Part shown: piece by piece, positions 18,801-26,678 of the stretch
How the letters are laid out: every line of letters begins with the position of its first letter
Position numbering within the stretch: the stretch's first letter is position 1
Assembly: GCA_009928665.1 (NCBI GenBank)
Contig: SACF01000005.1
Coordinates: 81,474-145,473, forward strand
Length of the DNA stretch: 64,000 nucleotides
Reading direction: 5' to 3'
From: Alphaproteobacteria bacterium
GTDB lineage: Bacteria > Bacteroidota > Bacteroidia > Bacteroidales > FEN-979
Position numbers and translations under genes: made by a program
Notes under the pieces: model-generated
Database searches by the model: none
What the model saw: the letters and a program-made list of their open reading frames with translations, nothing else
Told to the model about the DNA's origin: nothing

Positions 18801-20097
18801 GGGCTTTAAACCCGAACCGGTAGCGCTCGGCAACGACTGGAGCGCAAATGCTCCCGGACTCGGATTTATTTTCGGGGATCAGAAAGATATCAGACCGCAT
18901 GCCATCGACCGGGAGTGGATCACCACCGACACCACGATGAACCTGCCTTACAATACCAAATTTTCGGAGATCCTGACCGTCAACATCAGTATTGAACCCA
19001 TCCGGGACCTCAAGATCGAGATTAATGCAACCCGGCAGTACTCCAAGACCCACCAGGAATATTATCGTGCCAATGCCGACGGACAGTTCCCGACCTCGCC
19101 GATGACCCCGTGGGATCAGGGAAGTTTCACCATGTCGTACATCATGATCGGGACTTCCTACGACAAGGAGGATGAATTCGGACGTTCGAGTACTTTTGAA
19201 CGGATGAAGGAATTCCGGCTTCAGATCGCGCAACGGTTTGCTACACAGAACCCGAATTCGAGGGGGATTGTCGACTCAACCGGATTTCCGCAGGGGTATG
19301 GCCAAAGCAACCAGGAAGTCCTCGGAATGGCATTTCTCGCAGCCTATTCGGGGCAAGACCCGGGAAAGATCAAGTTGAATGCGTTCCCCAGGATTCCTTT
19401 GCCAAACTGGCGGATCACCTACGACGGACTTGCAAAACTAAAGGCCTTCAAATCGTTCCTCCGAACCCTCACTCTGACCCATGCCTACATTTCGACATAC
19501 AGCGTGGGCAACTTCAACTCCAACATCAAATACACCGAATTCGACGGACAACCTTCCGCCCTCGATGACGCAGGAAATTTCATCCCCCTCAACCAGATGA
19601 CGGTTATTTCGGTGACGGAACAGTTCAACCCGCTGATCAAGATCGACCTGGGATTTGTCAACAGCTTTCTTGCCAATGTGGAGCTCAAACGCGGCAGGAA
19701 CATCTCGTTTTCCTTTACCAACAACCAGTTGACGGAGATCACAAGCAACGAGTTCGTGGTGGGGCTCGGATACCGCTTCAAGGGACTGCGGCTGAATTTC
19801 TCCGGTTTACTCGGAGGGGGAAAGAAGACCAAAACGGTGAGCGATCTCAATCTGAAACTCGATTTCTCGATCCGGAAAAACAAGACTGTACTTCGCCGCA
19901 TTGACCAGGAGATCAACCAGGTGTCGACCGGACAGCAGGTGTTGTCGCTCAACTTTTCGGCCGACTACAACCTGAGTTCCCGGTTCAACGTGCGGTTCTA
20001 TTTCGATAAAGTCATCAATTCACCGTATGTTTCGAACCAGTACCGCACCTCCAACACCAAAGGCGGAATTGCGTTGCGGTTCACTTTGTCGCAGTAG
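12844..20097 (+). CDS. sprA: T9SS outer-membrane translocon protein SprA (Sov)
   Basis: 2417 residues, matching the very large SprA/Sov family (about 2400). A signal peptide covers about 1-25. No ATG start is available; GTG at 12844 is chosen since it gives the signal peptide directly. SprA forms the giant 36-strand outer-membrane barrel through which T9SS cargo is exported. Visible features are the SprA-type N-terminal repeats (SAEINFGLVSNRRDDP; FDFDERIQMNVIAKIGDK), the FIDDFEG-like YIDDFEGAKST, many amphipathic strands, and a C-terminal strand ending in an aromatic pattern (GIALRFTLSQ). The neighbourhood ruvA-sprA-gcvH is one I recall from other Bacteroidota. The cargo candidates lie at 54647-63699. 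Confidence 0.96.
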   Translation: MKKYELYCLISLAVLVTLCFPVYSGETYGGYGLPFPVISPPDTLKPGDTVPMRYPFDDEMVIPGSGNEHPLYLNNPSNLKTTIEYDPLTRQYYYSYKIGETRYRIPTTLSFDEFQNQDLQSMVDQYWQERAETATMDNAKGIIPKIVIPGKVFETIFGNNTVDIRPQGSAEINFGLVSNRRDDPMLNTRQRRQTNFDFDERIQMNVIAKIGDKIEFKVNYNTEATFEFENKLKLKYEGKEDDIIQLIEAGDVNLPLSTSLIHGTESLFGIKTKLRFGRLTVTALYSQQKSENKEITVEGNAQTTHVKIRADEYEDNKHFFLSQAFRSKYKESLRKLPIVTSSINIIKVEVWITNIGAAVSENRNIVALMDIGEPQPYNTRLFTGDPTRRYPTNSANNLYKVLMPTPADTVVMRNINSVAGYLKSAPFYMIAGEDFEKVENARKLLPSEYTLNSKLGFISLNTQLNSDQTLAVAYQYQVIGDSAVYQVGEFSDQGIITPQCLMLKLLKSTSINTKLPTWDLMMKNVYNLGAYQLQANDFTLNVLYTGNSNGVATAYISEGRIKGRPLIQVLNWDNLNMQQNKPADGMFDFIDNAATIGGTIQSSNGRVFFTVLEPYGSDLRDSIYDPADPKGSTELANKYCFDSLYRMTKSMAKQYPDKNKFILDGFYKSSAGSEISLNALNVPPGSVRVTAGGIQLQENVDYTVDYTLGRVRIINEGILNSGTPIKISMESNEMFNVQTKRLMGAHLDYKINKDFIIGATVVNLNERPLTQKVNYGDEPMSNTIWGLNLNFRSQSRLITRFIDALPLIQTKAPSSISVDAEFAHFIPGHSKAIGKAGTTYIDDFEGAKSTIDLKNMAMWYLASTPQGQTTREMFPEGATGTDLQYGYNRAKLAWYIIDPLFYDKSTSLVPPNVSNDELSGQYVRQVWETEIFPNKEPLNGVPVNLSVLNMAYYPSERGAYNYEVTPTGFSKGLNADGTLTNPETRWGGVMRKIETTDFESTNIQYIEFWLMDPFVYDSTNSGQLYFNLGDISEDILRDGRKGYENGLPTSDVITDVDTTIWGRVPRFQALVDAFDNNPDSRPYQDVGYDGIRDVDEISFFDTGYISKVRTIFGQASGAYKNASTDPSADNFHYFRGTDYDNDPNFSSILNRYKKFNGPEGNSATQEQSTESYSITGTTLPNVEDINKDNTLSEQERYYQYIVNLDHQNMKVGTNYITNVYHAYDIPLANGTRGNVKWYQFKIPIRTPDKVIGNISDFNSIRFMRMFFKNFQRPIVCRFASLELSRGEWRKYNYSLLAPGEYLHDDNQNATQFDIATVSLEENGSKQPIPYVMPPGIQRETNWGSTNQQKLNEQSMSFKVCNLVDGDARAAYKTTDFDFRQFKRLKMYVHAEQSIRSQNLKRGDLTIVMRLGSDFTENYYEYEIPLSFTPWGTRADDPDAIWPESNDFDIDLERLVEVKYNRLVARSNSGTPISETVPYVEYDGVNKITVVGSPTISDVRAIMIGIRNPKKSPQTPDDDGQAKCAEIWVDELRLSDFNKKGGWAAQARVAVELADLGRLQLSGSYMSSGFGTIEVKQTKRDMEAILTLGVDTDLELGKFFPAKTGIRIPMHFDFSMQQNSPRYDPLNPDLYLSDVLGAFDTKEQKDSIRAITQAYTQRKNFNLMNVRKERTTDRKPRVYDIENFNVSYSYSEIYSRNVDIEYDLHKKYAGGIGYNYSAQPKNVQPFKSAKFLNSTKALALIKEFNFYYLPKSFTFRTDMNREFTKRKYRNKSAAIIPLETYYVKSWDWTRTYDLKYDFSKSFKISLVANAASFINEPPGEINRSNRDQIWSEVFSGGTMTNYNQGFNVTWDVPIGKIPLMDFITLNAGYQTTYRWTASAFSIRDEFGNSIENSNTKALNGGLNLVTLYNKVPYLKKLNQNTPRTTRAKPPEPPKVQKDKNLAKQDSIKEKKDRPDIGKIILDGTVRFLMGIRSAKFTYTQASGTQLPGFKPEPVALGNDWSANAPGLGFIFGDQKDIRPHAIDREWITTDTTMNLPYNTKFSEILTVNISIEPIRDLKIEINATRQYSKTHQEYYRANADGQFPTSPMTPWDQGSFTMSYIMIGTSYDKEDEFGRSSTFERMKEFRLQIAQRFATQNPNSRGIVDSTGFPQGYGQSNQEVLGMAFLAAYSGQDPGKIKLNAFPRIPLPNWRITYDGLAKLKAFKSFLRTLTLTHAYISTYSVGNFNSNIKYTEFDGQPSALDDAGNFIPLNQMTVISVTEQFNPLIKIDLGFVNSFLANVELKRGRNISFSFTNNQLTEITSNEFVVGLGYRFKGLRLNFSGLLGGGKKTKTVSDLNLKLDFSIRKNKTVLRRIDQEINQVSTGQQVLSLNFSADYNLSSRFNVRFYFDKVINSPYVSNQYRTSNTKGGIALRFTLSQ

Positions 20098-20210
20098 GAG
20101 GGATGATATGTTCCGGATTCCGGAATCTTAACCCGGACCTCCGGCAAGGATTAAAGGAGCGTTTGGTGTGAAAAAATTAACGGGCCGGGGGCGGGTTATA
20201 AAAAAATGAT

Positions 20211-20218
20211 TATTTTTG
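20211..20218 (+). promoter_or_regulatory. Bacteroidota -7 box upstream of gcvH
   Basis: TATTTTTG fits TAnnTTTG, 24 nt before the gcvH ATG. The sprA-gcvH gap also holds the 15-bp palindrome TTCCGGATTCCGGAA near 20110-20124, whose role I cannot tell. Confidence 0.5.
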
Positions 20219-20242
20219 AAAAAAACTTAAATTCTTACAAAT

Positions 20243-20623
20243 ATGAACGTTCCTGCAAATCTTAAGTACACCAAGGATCATGAATGGCTTAAAGTGAATG
20301 GGGAAGAGGCGCTGGTCGGAATTACCGACTTTGCCCAGCACGAATTGGGAGATATCGTTTTCGTTGAAGTGGAAACCGTTGGAGAAAACCTTGCACAGCA
20401 TGAATCATTCGGTACCATCGAAGCGGTGAAGACCGTTTCGGATATGTTTATGCCCGTAGCCGGTGAAATTCTTGAATTCAACGAATTGCTTACCACCAAT
20501 CCCGAAACCATCAACAAAGATCCTTACGAAAAAGGATGGGTGATCCGGATACGGATTGCGAATCCCGGTGAGATTGCAGGCCTTCTTGATGCCGGCCAAT
20601 ACGCGGCCCAGAACGGAGCCTGA
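20243..20623 (+). CDS. gcvH: Glycine cleavage system H protein
   Basis: 126 residues, the usual H-protein length. It carries the lipoyl group that shuttles the aminomethyl arm between P, T and L proteins. The lipoylated lysine lies in SFGTIEAVKTVSD (Lys63), and the conserved KYTKDHEWL start is intact. The other glycine-cleavage genes are not in the window. Confidence 0.97.
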   Translation: MNVPANLKYTKDHEWLKVNGEEALVGITDFAQHELGDIVFVEVETVGENLAQHESFGTIEAVKTVSDMFMPVAGEILEFNELLTTNPETINKDPYEKGWVIRIRIANPGEIAGLLDAGQYAAQNGA

Positions 20624-20741
20624 TCATTGCCGTACGGCTCTTTTCACATGTTTTTTTGACCTTTGCGAACCACCACAGCGGGATAGCCGGGTGATGTTCT
20701 GGAAGTCGTGAACCCCTTCTGCGATCCGGGGATTAGTCGTC

Positions 20742-22571
20742 TTATTCCTTCTTATTTTCCGGGTGAAAATGATCATAAACGGCTTTTCCTTTTGCTTTCC
20801 CGACGACCTCTTGCAATGCTTCGAGGGGGGCTGCTTTGATCTGCCGGACCGATTTGAACTTCCAGAGTAGTTTTTGATTGAGGCTGTACCCGACCCCGGC
20901 GATTTCGGTCAGTTGGGGCGTCAGGGTTGCTTTTTCTCTTTTCCGGCGATGGTGCGTGATCCCGAACCGGTGGGCCTCATCCCGCATCTGCTGGATAAGC
21001 CGGAGGGTCTCCGATTTTTTATCCAGATACATTGGCAGGGGATCATTCGGGTAGTAGATCTCTTCCAGTTTCTTCGCGATCCCGATGACTGTCATCCTGC
21101 CGGTGAGCCCTAATTTTTCAAGACTTTTCAGGGCAGAACTGACCTGGCCTTTCCCGCCGTCGACGATGATCAGTTGCGGGAGCGGTTTCTCTTCCTCAAT
21201 CAGCCTTTTATACCGGCGGTGGATGATCTCCTCCATCGAAGCGAAGTCGTTCGGGCCCTCCACCGTTTTGATGTTGAAATGGCGGTACTCGCTTTTATCG
21301 GGTTTGGCATTTTTAAAACAGACCATGGCCGCAACCGGCATATCGCCCTGAATGTTCGAATTGTCGAAACATTCGATGTGAACCGGCAGCTCCTGCATCC
21401 TGAGATCCTTTCGCATGGTTTCGAGGATCCGCCGGGAGCGGTGCTCCGGATCGACCTGCTCCTTCTGTTTTTCTTTCTCGAGCTGGTAGTATTTGACATT
21501 GCGTTCGGAAAGATCCAGTAGCTTTTTTTTATCTCCGATCTTCGGGATGGTGAAGGTGACCCCGGGCATGGTGAATCCGGGTGAGAAGGGCAGGATGATT
21601 TCCGGCGACTCGCTCTGGAACCGTTGCCTGATCTCGGTGATCGCTATCGACAGCAGCTCTTCAGGGGTTTCGTCCAACTTTTTCTGCAGTTCGAGGGTAT
21701 GGACCTGAATGATGGCGCCATTCATTACCTTCATATAATTCACGTATGCAGAAAGTCCGTCGGCAATGATCGAAAAAACATCCACGTTATGGATAGCAGG
21801 ATTTACAACGGTCGACTTACTCTGATACTTGTCGAGCAGCAACAGTTTTTCCTTCACAAGGTGTGCTTTTTCAAATTCCTCTGCAGTTGCCAGCGCGGTC
21901 ATCAGGTCGCGAAGCTGGCGGGCCACGGTCGTGATATTTCCCCGGATAATCTCTTTGATAGCCTGGATCGATTTTTCGTAATCGGCCTCGTCCTGCAGAC
22001 CCCGACAGGGTCCCTTGCAATTGCCGATGTGGTACTCAAGGCACAGCCTGAATTTCCCGGCGGCAATGTTTTTCGTGGTCAGCGACAGGGTGCATGTTCT
22101 CAGCGGGTAGAGCCGGCGTGCCAGCTCGAGCAGGGTATGCATGAGCCTGACATTGGCATAGGGGCCAAAGTAGGCTGATCCGTCGCGGATTACATGCCGG
22201 GTGGGGAAGATCCTCGGGAATGGTTCATTTTTAATACAGATCCAGGGAAATGTCTTGTCGTCCTTCAGCGCAACATTGTAATGCGGTTGATATTTCTTAA
22301 TCAGGTTGTTTTCCAGAAGCAGGGCATCCTGCTCGGTCTCCACTACTATGTACTTGATATCGGCGATCCGCCTTACAAGCATCTGAACCTTCCCGCTAAC
22401 CGAGTTGATCTTGTTGAAATAGGAACTCACCCGCTTTTTCAGGTCCTTCGCTTTCCCGACATAGATGATCTTGTTTTTTTCATCAAAATACTGGTAAACT
22501 CCCGGTTTGTGCGGGAGGTTTTTCACGATCATTTCAAGGTGCGAAAAGTATTTCTCGCGGGCGCTGGTCAT
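20742..22571 (-). CDS. uvrC: Excinuclease ABC subunit C
   Basis: 609 residues from the ATG at 22571. The N-terminal GIY-YIG nuclease (KPGVYQYFDEKNKIIYVGKA, then KDLKKR) makes the 3' incision; a UVR coiled region for UvrB contact is at about 195-230; the RNase-H-like 5' nuclease shows IECFDNSNIQGDMPVA and LIIVDGGKGQVSSAL; tandem helix-hairpin-helix motifs close the protein. A longer frame from 22616 exists, but the -7 promoter box TACCTTTG at 22577-22584 lies inside that extension, so the shorter start is preferred. gcvH converges on it. Confidence 0.96.
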   Translation of the reverse strand: MTSAREKYFSHLEMIVKNLPHKPGVYQYFDEKNKIIYVGKAKDLKKRVSSYFNKINSVSGKVQMLVRRIADIKYIVVETEQDALLLENNLIKKYQPHYNVALKDDKTFPWICIKNEPFPRIFPTRHVIRDGSAYFGPYANVRLMHTLLELARRLYPLRTCTLSLTTKNIAAGKFRLCLEYHIGNCKGPCRGLQDEADYEKSIQAIKEIIRGNITTVARQLRDLMTALATAEEFEKAHLVKEKLLLLDKYQSKSTVVNPAIHNVDVFSIIADGLSAYVNYMKVMNGAIIQVHTLELQKKLDETPEELLSIAITEIRQRFQSESPEIILPFSPGFTMPGVTFTIPKIGDKKKLLDLSERNVKYYQLEKEKQKEQVDPEHRSRRILETMRKDLRMQELPVHIECFDNSNIQGDMPVAAMVCFKNAKPDKSEYRHFNIKTVEGPNDFASMEEIIHRRYKRLIEEEKPLPQLIIVDGGKGQVSSALKSLEKLGLTGRMTVIGIAKKLEEIYYPNDPLPMYLDKKSETLRLIQQMRDEAHRFGITHHRRKREKATLTPQLTEIAGVGYSLNQKLLWKFKSVRQIKAAPLEALQEVVGKAKGKAVYDHFHPENKKE

Positions 22572-22576
22572 GGGTG

Positions 22577-22584
22577 CAAAGGTA
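22577..22584 (-). promoter_or_regulatory. Bacteroidota -7 box for uvrC
   Basis: Minus-strand TACCTTTGC directly before CACCC and the ATG at 22571, implying a very short leader and deciding the start codon. Confidence 0.6.
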
Positions 22585-22631
22585 ACGCAAAGAAATGAAC
22601 CGGTATCCGGCCGCAACAGAATGCTCCGGCT

Positions 22632-23552
22632 CTAAAGTTCGAGATACAGGGTGCCCGAGTAACCCGTAGCCTCCCATTCCAGTTTGGCCCTCGACGGGCA
22701 TTCGGAACCGGTGACGGGCTTGTTCATGCTGTTGTAACCATAGGTCACCGTATTGTTGTTGGCGCCGGGGAGATGCAGGGTCTTGGTCCCGGTGCCCGGA
22801 AGCTTATTGCACACCTCCCTGTGGGCTATGGCATCGATTATCTTCGAGTGAAACAAAGTGCCGCTGCGGGTGTATCCCCAAAAAACAAGGAAGTTGTACG
22901 ATCCGTCAGAACCCAGTCCCGTGGTTGTGATGAGCCGGGATCCCAAAGCCCCGGTAAAAACACGCTGCCGGGCCATCTGCCATATCCGGGTCGTTTGATT
23001 GTCGAAGGTCACTGAAAAGCTGCCACGACCCTGAAGAATTACCTGTCCGACCGTGGACCCCACCTCGCTGACCCTTCCCCCAACCAGGTTGACGTAAGTA
23101 ATTGTGCCGTTCAGGACCACCGGTTTGTTGTTTGACGCCCGGGCTACGGTGAAATTTTTCAGGGTGGCAATCGCGCGGGCCCCTGCATCACTCCACTTCT
23201 GGCCACTGTGCATTTTCAACACAACTGTCCCGGTCCTGTTACGGGTTCCCTGGCAATTTGCGCCATGGTACTTCAGGGTATGGATAATCGTATCGCCTTC
23301 AACACTCACACTATCGGTCACGTTACAAGGCAACATCAGGCCGGATTTGTAACCTCCTTCATCGAAAAAACTATTCAGATCGTCGCTGAGGTCATCATCC
23401 GCGCCGTCAACAGTCATCTCATCGACTGTCAACTGCTGAATGGAAGAGGATTCACCGCTGCTTTCTTCGGTGATCTTGTTGCATCCTGCCATAAGGAACA
23501 ACAGGACCACCATCACACGGATCATCGGAATAAAGGAATTCCTGGTTTTCAT
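22632..23552 (-). CDS. Hypothetical lipoprotein
   Basis: 306 residues. A lipobox (FLMAGCNK, Cys24) makes it a lipoprotein. After an acidic, serine-rich linker (about 25-65) comes a beta-rich region with many Thr/Gly/Val strands and four cysteines spread through it (for example LPCNVTD, GANCQGTRNRTG, REVCNKLPG, GSECPSRAK), which may form disulphides. I do not recognise a characterised family; similar lipoproteins of unknown role occur in Bacteroidota. It is divergent from the barrel protein at 23665. Confidence 0.8.
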   Translation of the reverse strand: MKTRNSFIPMIRVMVVLLFLMAGCNKITEESSGESSSIQQLTVDEMTVDGADDDLSDDLNSFFDEGGYKSGLMLPCNVTDSVSVEGDTIIHTLKYHGANCQGTRNRTGTVVLKMHSGQKWSDAGARAIATLKNFTVARASNNKPVVLNGTITYVNLVGGRVSEVGSTVGQVILQGRGSFSVTFDNQTTRIWQMARQRVFTGALGSRLITTTGLGSDGSYNFLVFWGYTRSGTLFHSKIIDAIAHREVCNKLPGTGTKTLHLPGANNNTVTYGYNSMNKPVTGSECPSRAKLEWEATGYSGTLYLEL

Positions 23553-23580
23553 TAAAGATGATATTCAGATTATTAAAGGA

Positions 23581-23588
23581 CAAAAATA
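23581..23588 (-). promoter_or_regulatory. Bacteroidota -7 box for the hypothetical lipoprotein
   Basis: Minus-strand TATTTTTG, an exact TAnnTTTG match 29 nt before the ATG at 23552. It stands back to back with the plus-strand box at 23632. Confidence 0.55.
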
Positions 23589-23631
23589 TAACATAAATGG
23601 TTGCCGAAGCAAACCGTTTGAAGCAATTTTC

Positions 23632-23639
23632 TAAATTTG
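23632..23639 (+). promoter_or_regulatory. Bacteroidota -7 box for the beta-barrel gene
   Basis: TAAATTTG followed by C, an exact match, 25 nt before the proposed AUC start at 23665. It supports a transcript that includes the signal peptide region and so the unusual start. Confidence 0.55.
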
Positions 23640-23664
23640 CATTTCACCCTAAAAATTCTGAACC

Positions 23665-24600
23665 ATCAGGCACTATCTTCAAATAGCCCTATGTATTGCG
23701 GTATGCGCACTCTTTGTAACGGAGGCGGTATTTTCCCAGGACGCACAGGATCAGCCGGCCCGGAAAAAACCGAAACGCGTCTCGAAGGAGCTGTACAAAG
23801 AGGAGTCAGAACCCGTCGACTCGATCGTACGGTGGGAATTCGGGCTGAATTTCGGAGCCTATTTCCCGAACAAGTACTCCGCGAACTATTACAACGGTTC
23901 GCCCGGTAATGTGAACAATGTGAATTACGTAATGACCAACACCTACTGGTACCGCGACATCAAGTACGCACTCGGTTCGGCCGACACCGTGCTCGTCGAC
24001 GGATATCCCATGAACATGCACTACCAGGTTTCGTTTATGGGCGGGTTATTTCTCCGGTTCAACCTGGACCGGAAAAACAGCATCTTTCTGCAGGCTGATT
24101 ATACCCGGTTGAAGGCTGCCGACGTGATCACCCTCGAAGTCGATCCGAAAACCTACCTGGCGCTTCCCGATATCCGTACCGAACCGATTATCGGCAAAGA
24201 GGGACGCGTCCTGGTCACCCTTGGCTATCAACGCACCTTCCCGTTGCCTTCGCGGCTGAACCTGTTTCTCCAGGGCGGAATAACGATGTGCTATACACAG
24301 GTCATTAAATCGGTAATGGTCGTTGAAGGAACCGAATACAGCCTGATCAATATTTACGGGAATCAGTATTACGTTCCGAACACCAACATGCAGACGCAGA
24401 ACATATATCAGAATGCCTTCGGTTTCGGGGGATTTCTGGGCGGCGGCCTCGGCATACCCCTCACCGACCGGTTCGGGCTGGAACCGGGTTTTTACGGACA
24501 ATATTACCCGGCAAACCTGACCGGTTATACCAATTTCAGGATCTCCTTCGGAGCCTATCTGCGGCTCATGATCCGTTTTGGCGGGGGCAGCGGGGAATGA
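23665..24600 (+). CDS. Outer-membrane beta-barrel protein, apparent ATC start
   Basis: In the correct frame a stop (TGA) lies at 23659-23661, and the codons from 23665 read ATC AGG CAC TAT CTT, giving a clean signal peptide (IRHYLQIALCIAVCALFV then TEAVFSQ). No ATG, GTG, TTG or CTG occurs before CTG at 23791, which is past the signal peptide, so AUC at 23665 is the best start (311 residues). The mature part has a basic linker (ARKKPKRVSKELYKEE) and then alternating amphipathic strands (WEFGLNFGAYFPN, SFMGGLFLRFNL, GRVLVTLGYQRTFPLP, FRISFGAYLRLMIRFG) typical of a small outer-membrane barrel. The function is unknown. A start at GTG 23911 would remove the signal peptide and is unlikely. Confidence 0.75.
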   Translation: MRHYLQIALCIAVCALFVTEAVFSQDAQDQPARKKPKRVSKELYKEESEPVDSIVRWEFGLNFGAYFPNKYSANYYNGSPGNVNNVNYVMTNTYWYRDIKYALGSADTVLVDGYPMNMHYQVSFMGGLFLRFNLDRKNSIFLQADYTRLKAADVITLEVDPKTYLALPDIRTEPIIGKEGRVLVTLGYQRTFPLPSRLNLFLQGGITMCYTQVIKSVMVVEGTEYSLINIYGNQYYVPNTNMQTQNIYQNAFGFGGFLGGGLGIPLTDRFGLEPGFYGQYYPANLTGYTNFRISFGAYLRLMIRFGGGSGE

Positions 24601-24652
24601 TCTCGCTGTTAATGAAATATCTGTTTAATTTAGGTATGTGGTTATCATTTTG

Positions 24653-24660
24653 TAACTTTG
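24653..24660 (+). promoter_or_regulatory. Bacteroidota -7 box for the PAS kinase operon
   Basis: TAACTTTG, exact TAnnTTTG. A possible TTG start at 24658 overlaps it, so the ATG at 24676 is taken as the start. Confidence 0.6.
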
Positions 24661-24675
24661 GACAAAACAGCGGCC

Positions 24676-26670
24676 ATGACCAACGGGGTTCCTACATATG
24701 AAGAGCTTCTTCAGGAAAACCAATCATTAAAGACGAAGCTTAATCAGCTTGAGGAGCATGGCAGTGACAGACAGCTCTCGAAGCAGGAGCAGTTTTACCG
24801 GTTGCTGGCCAGGGTTTCTTTCGATTATGTATTTGTCTCAAAGGTAATCTCCGATAACAACCTTGACCTTGAATGGGTGATCGGCGCCTTTGAAACGATT
24901 ACCGGTTTCACTCTGGAGGAATATAAAGCCGCAGGCGGCTGGCGTGGGAGGATACACCCCGATGATTTAGCAGTTGATGACCATGATTTCAAAGAACTGC
25001 TGGCCAACCGGAGCGTCAACACCGAGATCAGGACGATCAGAAAGGACGGATCCTGCTTGTGGGTCCAGGTATACGCACAACCGGTCTGGAATCAGAAAGA
25101 TGACCGGATGGAAGGCATTTTTGGCGCTGTTCAGGATATCACGGTACGGAAAAAGGCTGAATTGGCCCTGATGGAGAGTGAAGAGAAATACCGAACCCTG
25201 GTTGAATCAGCCAGCGACAGCATTCTCATTATTCAGGAAGGAAAGGTAGTTTTTGCAAACCATATTCCTTACAAGATCTCGGGGTACGCTCCCGAAGAGA
25301 TTATCGGAGCCCCTTTTATCAATTTCATTGATCCAGAGGACCGTGAAATTGTCGGGACCTTATACGAAAAAAGGCAACGGGGCGAGGATGTCCCATTCAG
25401 TTATGAAACGCGGATTGTTCTCCGGAACGGTGAACTCAGGCCTGCTGAAATATCCATAACCCACTTTACCTATCATGAGAAACCGGCTGAATTGGTATTT
25501 ATCAGGGATATTGCCGAACGGAAGCAACTGGAAGCGTCGCGCGACCAGGAGCGGAGTTTGCTCAAGGCACTGATCAACAATCTGCCGGTTTCTGTTTTTG
25601 TCAAGGATCGGAAACTCAGGAAAACCGCCGTCAATACCGCCCATCTGAAGCGGATGGCCCTCACCCTCGACCGGCCCGGGCTTCGGGAGGAGGATGTACT
25701 GGGGCGGACCGACTTTGATCTCTATCCCGGTGAACTTGCACAGGTATATTATCAGGAAGACAAACGGGTTATCGAGGAGGGAGAGACGATCCATGAAAGA
25801 GAAGATCAATCGGTTGACAGGCAGGGCAACCCGGTCTGGGAGCTGATCTCGAAATTCCCGCTGCGCGATCCGGATGGAAAGATCGTGGGCATGATCGGCA
25901 TTGCATATGAGATTACCGAGTTGAAGAAGGCTTTGGAAGCTATAACCCTGATGAACCAGAACCTCGAACAGCATGTCGCCGAACGCACTGCCGAATTGGA
26001 GGCTGCCAACAAAGATCTGGAAGCCTTTGCCTATTCGGTATCGCATGATCTCAGGGCGCCTTTACGACATATCGACGGGTTTTCAAGAATCCTTCAACGA
26101 AATCTGACCAATCCCTCGGCCGAAGTACTCCGGGACCTGGGAAAAATTTGTGACTCCACCACCAAAATGGGATCGATGATCGATGCCCTGCTGAAGTTTT
26201 CAAGGTTGGGGCGCAAGGCGCTCTCCAAAACGGAGGTTAACCTGAATCTCGTGGTCCGACAGGTTATCAATCAGTTCCGGCCAGCCATCGAACACCGGAA
26301 TATCCGGTTTGTCACGACCGAGTTACCCACGGTAATGGGCGACCATGCATTGCTGCTGATCGTTTTTGAAAACCTGATTTCCAACGCTGTCAAATTTACC
26401 GCGGGAAAAGAGGAAGCCGTCATCGAAATCGGGCAGGAGACCGGCGGGGACGCAAAACCGGTGATCTTTGTAAAGGATAACGGGGTGGGTTTTGACATGA
26501 TTTATGCCGATAAACTGTTTAATGTATTTCAGCGACTGCATACCGATGAGGAATTCGAAGGCACAGGCGTAGGTCTTGCCAATGTAAAGAGGATTATTCA
26601 GAAACACGGTGGAACTATTCGTGCGGCAGCCGGGGTGAACCAGGGGGCTGCCTTTTATCTGACTTTATAA
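24676..26670 (+). CDS. PAS-domain sensor histidine kinase (cytoplasmic)
   Basis: 664 residues from ATG 24676, with no membrane segment. After a short coiled coil come three PAS/PAC modules (about 35-160, 168-285, 295-420), a coiled linker (MNQNLEQHVAERTAELEAAN) and a HisKA domain of the phytochrome-kinase type (EAFAYSVSHDLRAPLRHIDG, His457), then the ATPase with ENLISNAVKFT, DNGVGFDM and GTGVGLANVKRI. The DHp type usually pairs with Rcp1-like single-domain regulators, and exactly such a gene follows 8 nt later. The signal is unknown; no phytochrome GAF/PHY domain or chromophore cysteine region is present. Confidence 0.93.
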   Translation: MTNGVPTYEELLQENQSLKTKLNQLEEHGSDRQLSKQEQFYRLLARVSFDYVFVSKVISDNNLDLEWVIGAFETITGFTLEEYKAAGGWRGRIHPDDLAVDDHDFKELLANRSVNTEIRTIRKDGSCLWVQVYAQPVWNQKDDRMEGIFGAVQDITVRKKAELALMESEEKYRTLVESASDSILIIQEGKVVFANHIPYKISGYAPEEIIGAPFINFIDPEDREIVGTLYEKRQRGEDVPFSYETRIVLRNGELRPAEISITHFTYHEKPAELVFIRDIAERKQLEASRDQERSLLKALINNLPVSVFVKDRKLRKTAVNTAHLKRMALTLDRPGLREEDVLGRTDFDLYPGELAQVYYQEDKRVIEEGETIHEREDQSVDRQGNPVWELISKFPLRDPDGKIVGMIGIAYEITELKKALEAITLMNQNLEQHVAERTAELEAANKDLEAFAYSVSHDLRAPLRHIDGFSRILQRNLTNPSAEVLRDLGKICDSTTKMGSMIDALLKFSRLGRKALSKTEVNLNLVVRQVINQFRPAIEHRNIRFVTTELPTVMGDHALLLIVFENLISNAVKFTAGKEEAVIEIGQETGGDAKPVIFVKDNGVGFDMIYADKLFNVFQRLHTDEEFEGTGVGLANVKRIIQKHGGTIRAAAGVNQGAAFYLTL

Positions 26671-26678
26671 ACACAACA

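Noticed and set aside
20668..20735. tRNA-like stretch beginning GCGGGATAGCCGGG
   Set aside because: No TTC arm, no matching acceptor end and no plausible anticodon stem.
22572..22616. Longer uvrC start (MRPDTGSFLC...)
   Set aside because: The extension contains the -7 promoter box and does not resemble UvrC N-termini.
23637..23909. 90-codon frame from TTG overlapping the barrel gene
   Set aside because: Different frame from the signal peptide and barrel, with Arg/Gly-rich text typical of an out-of-frame reading.
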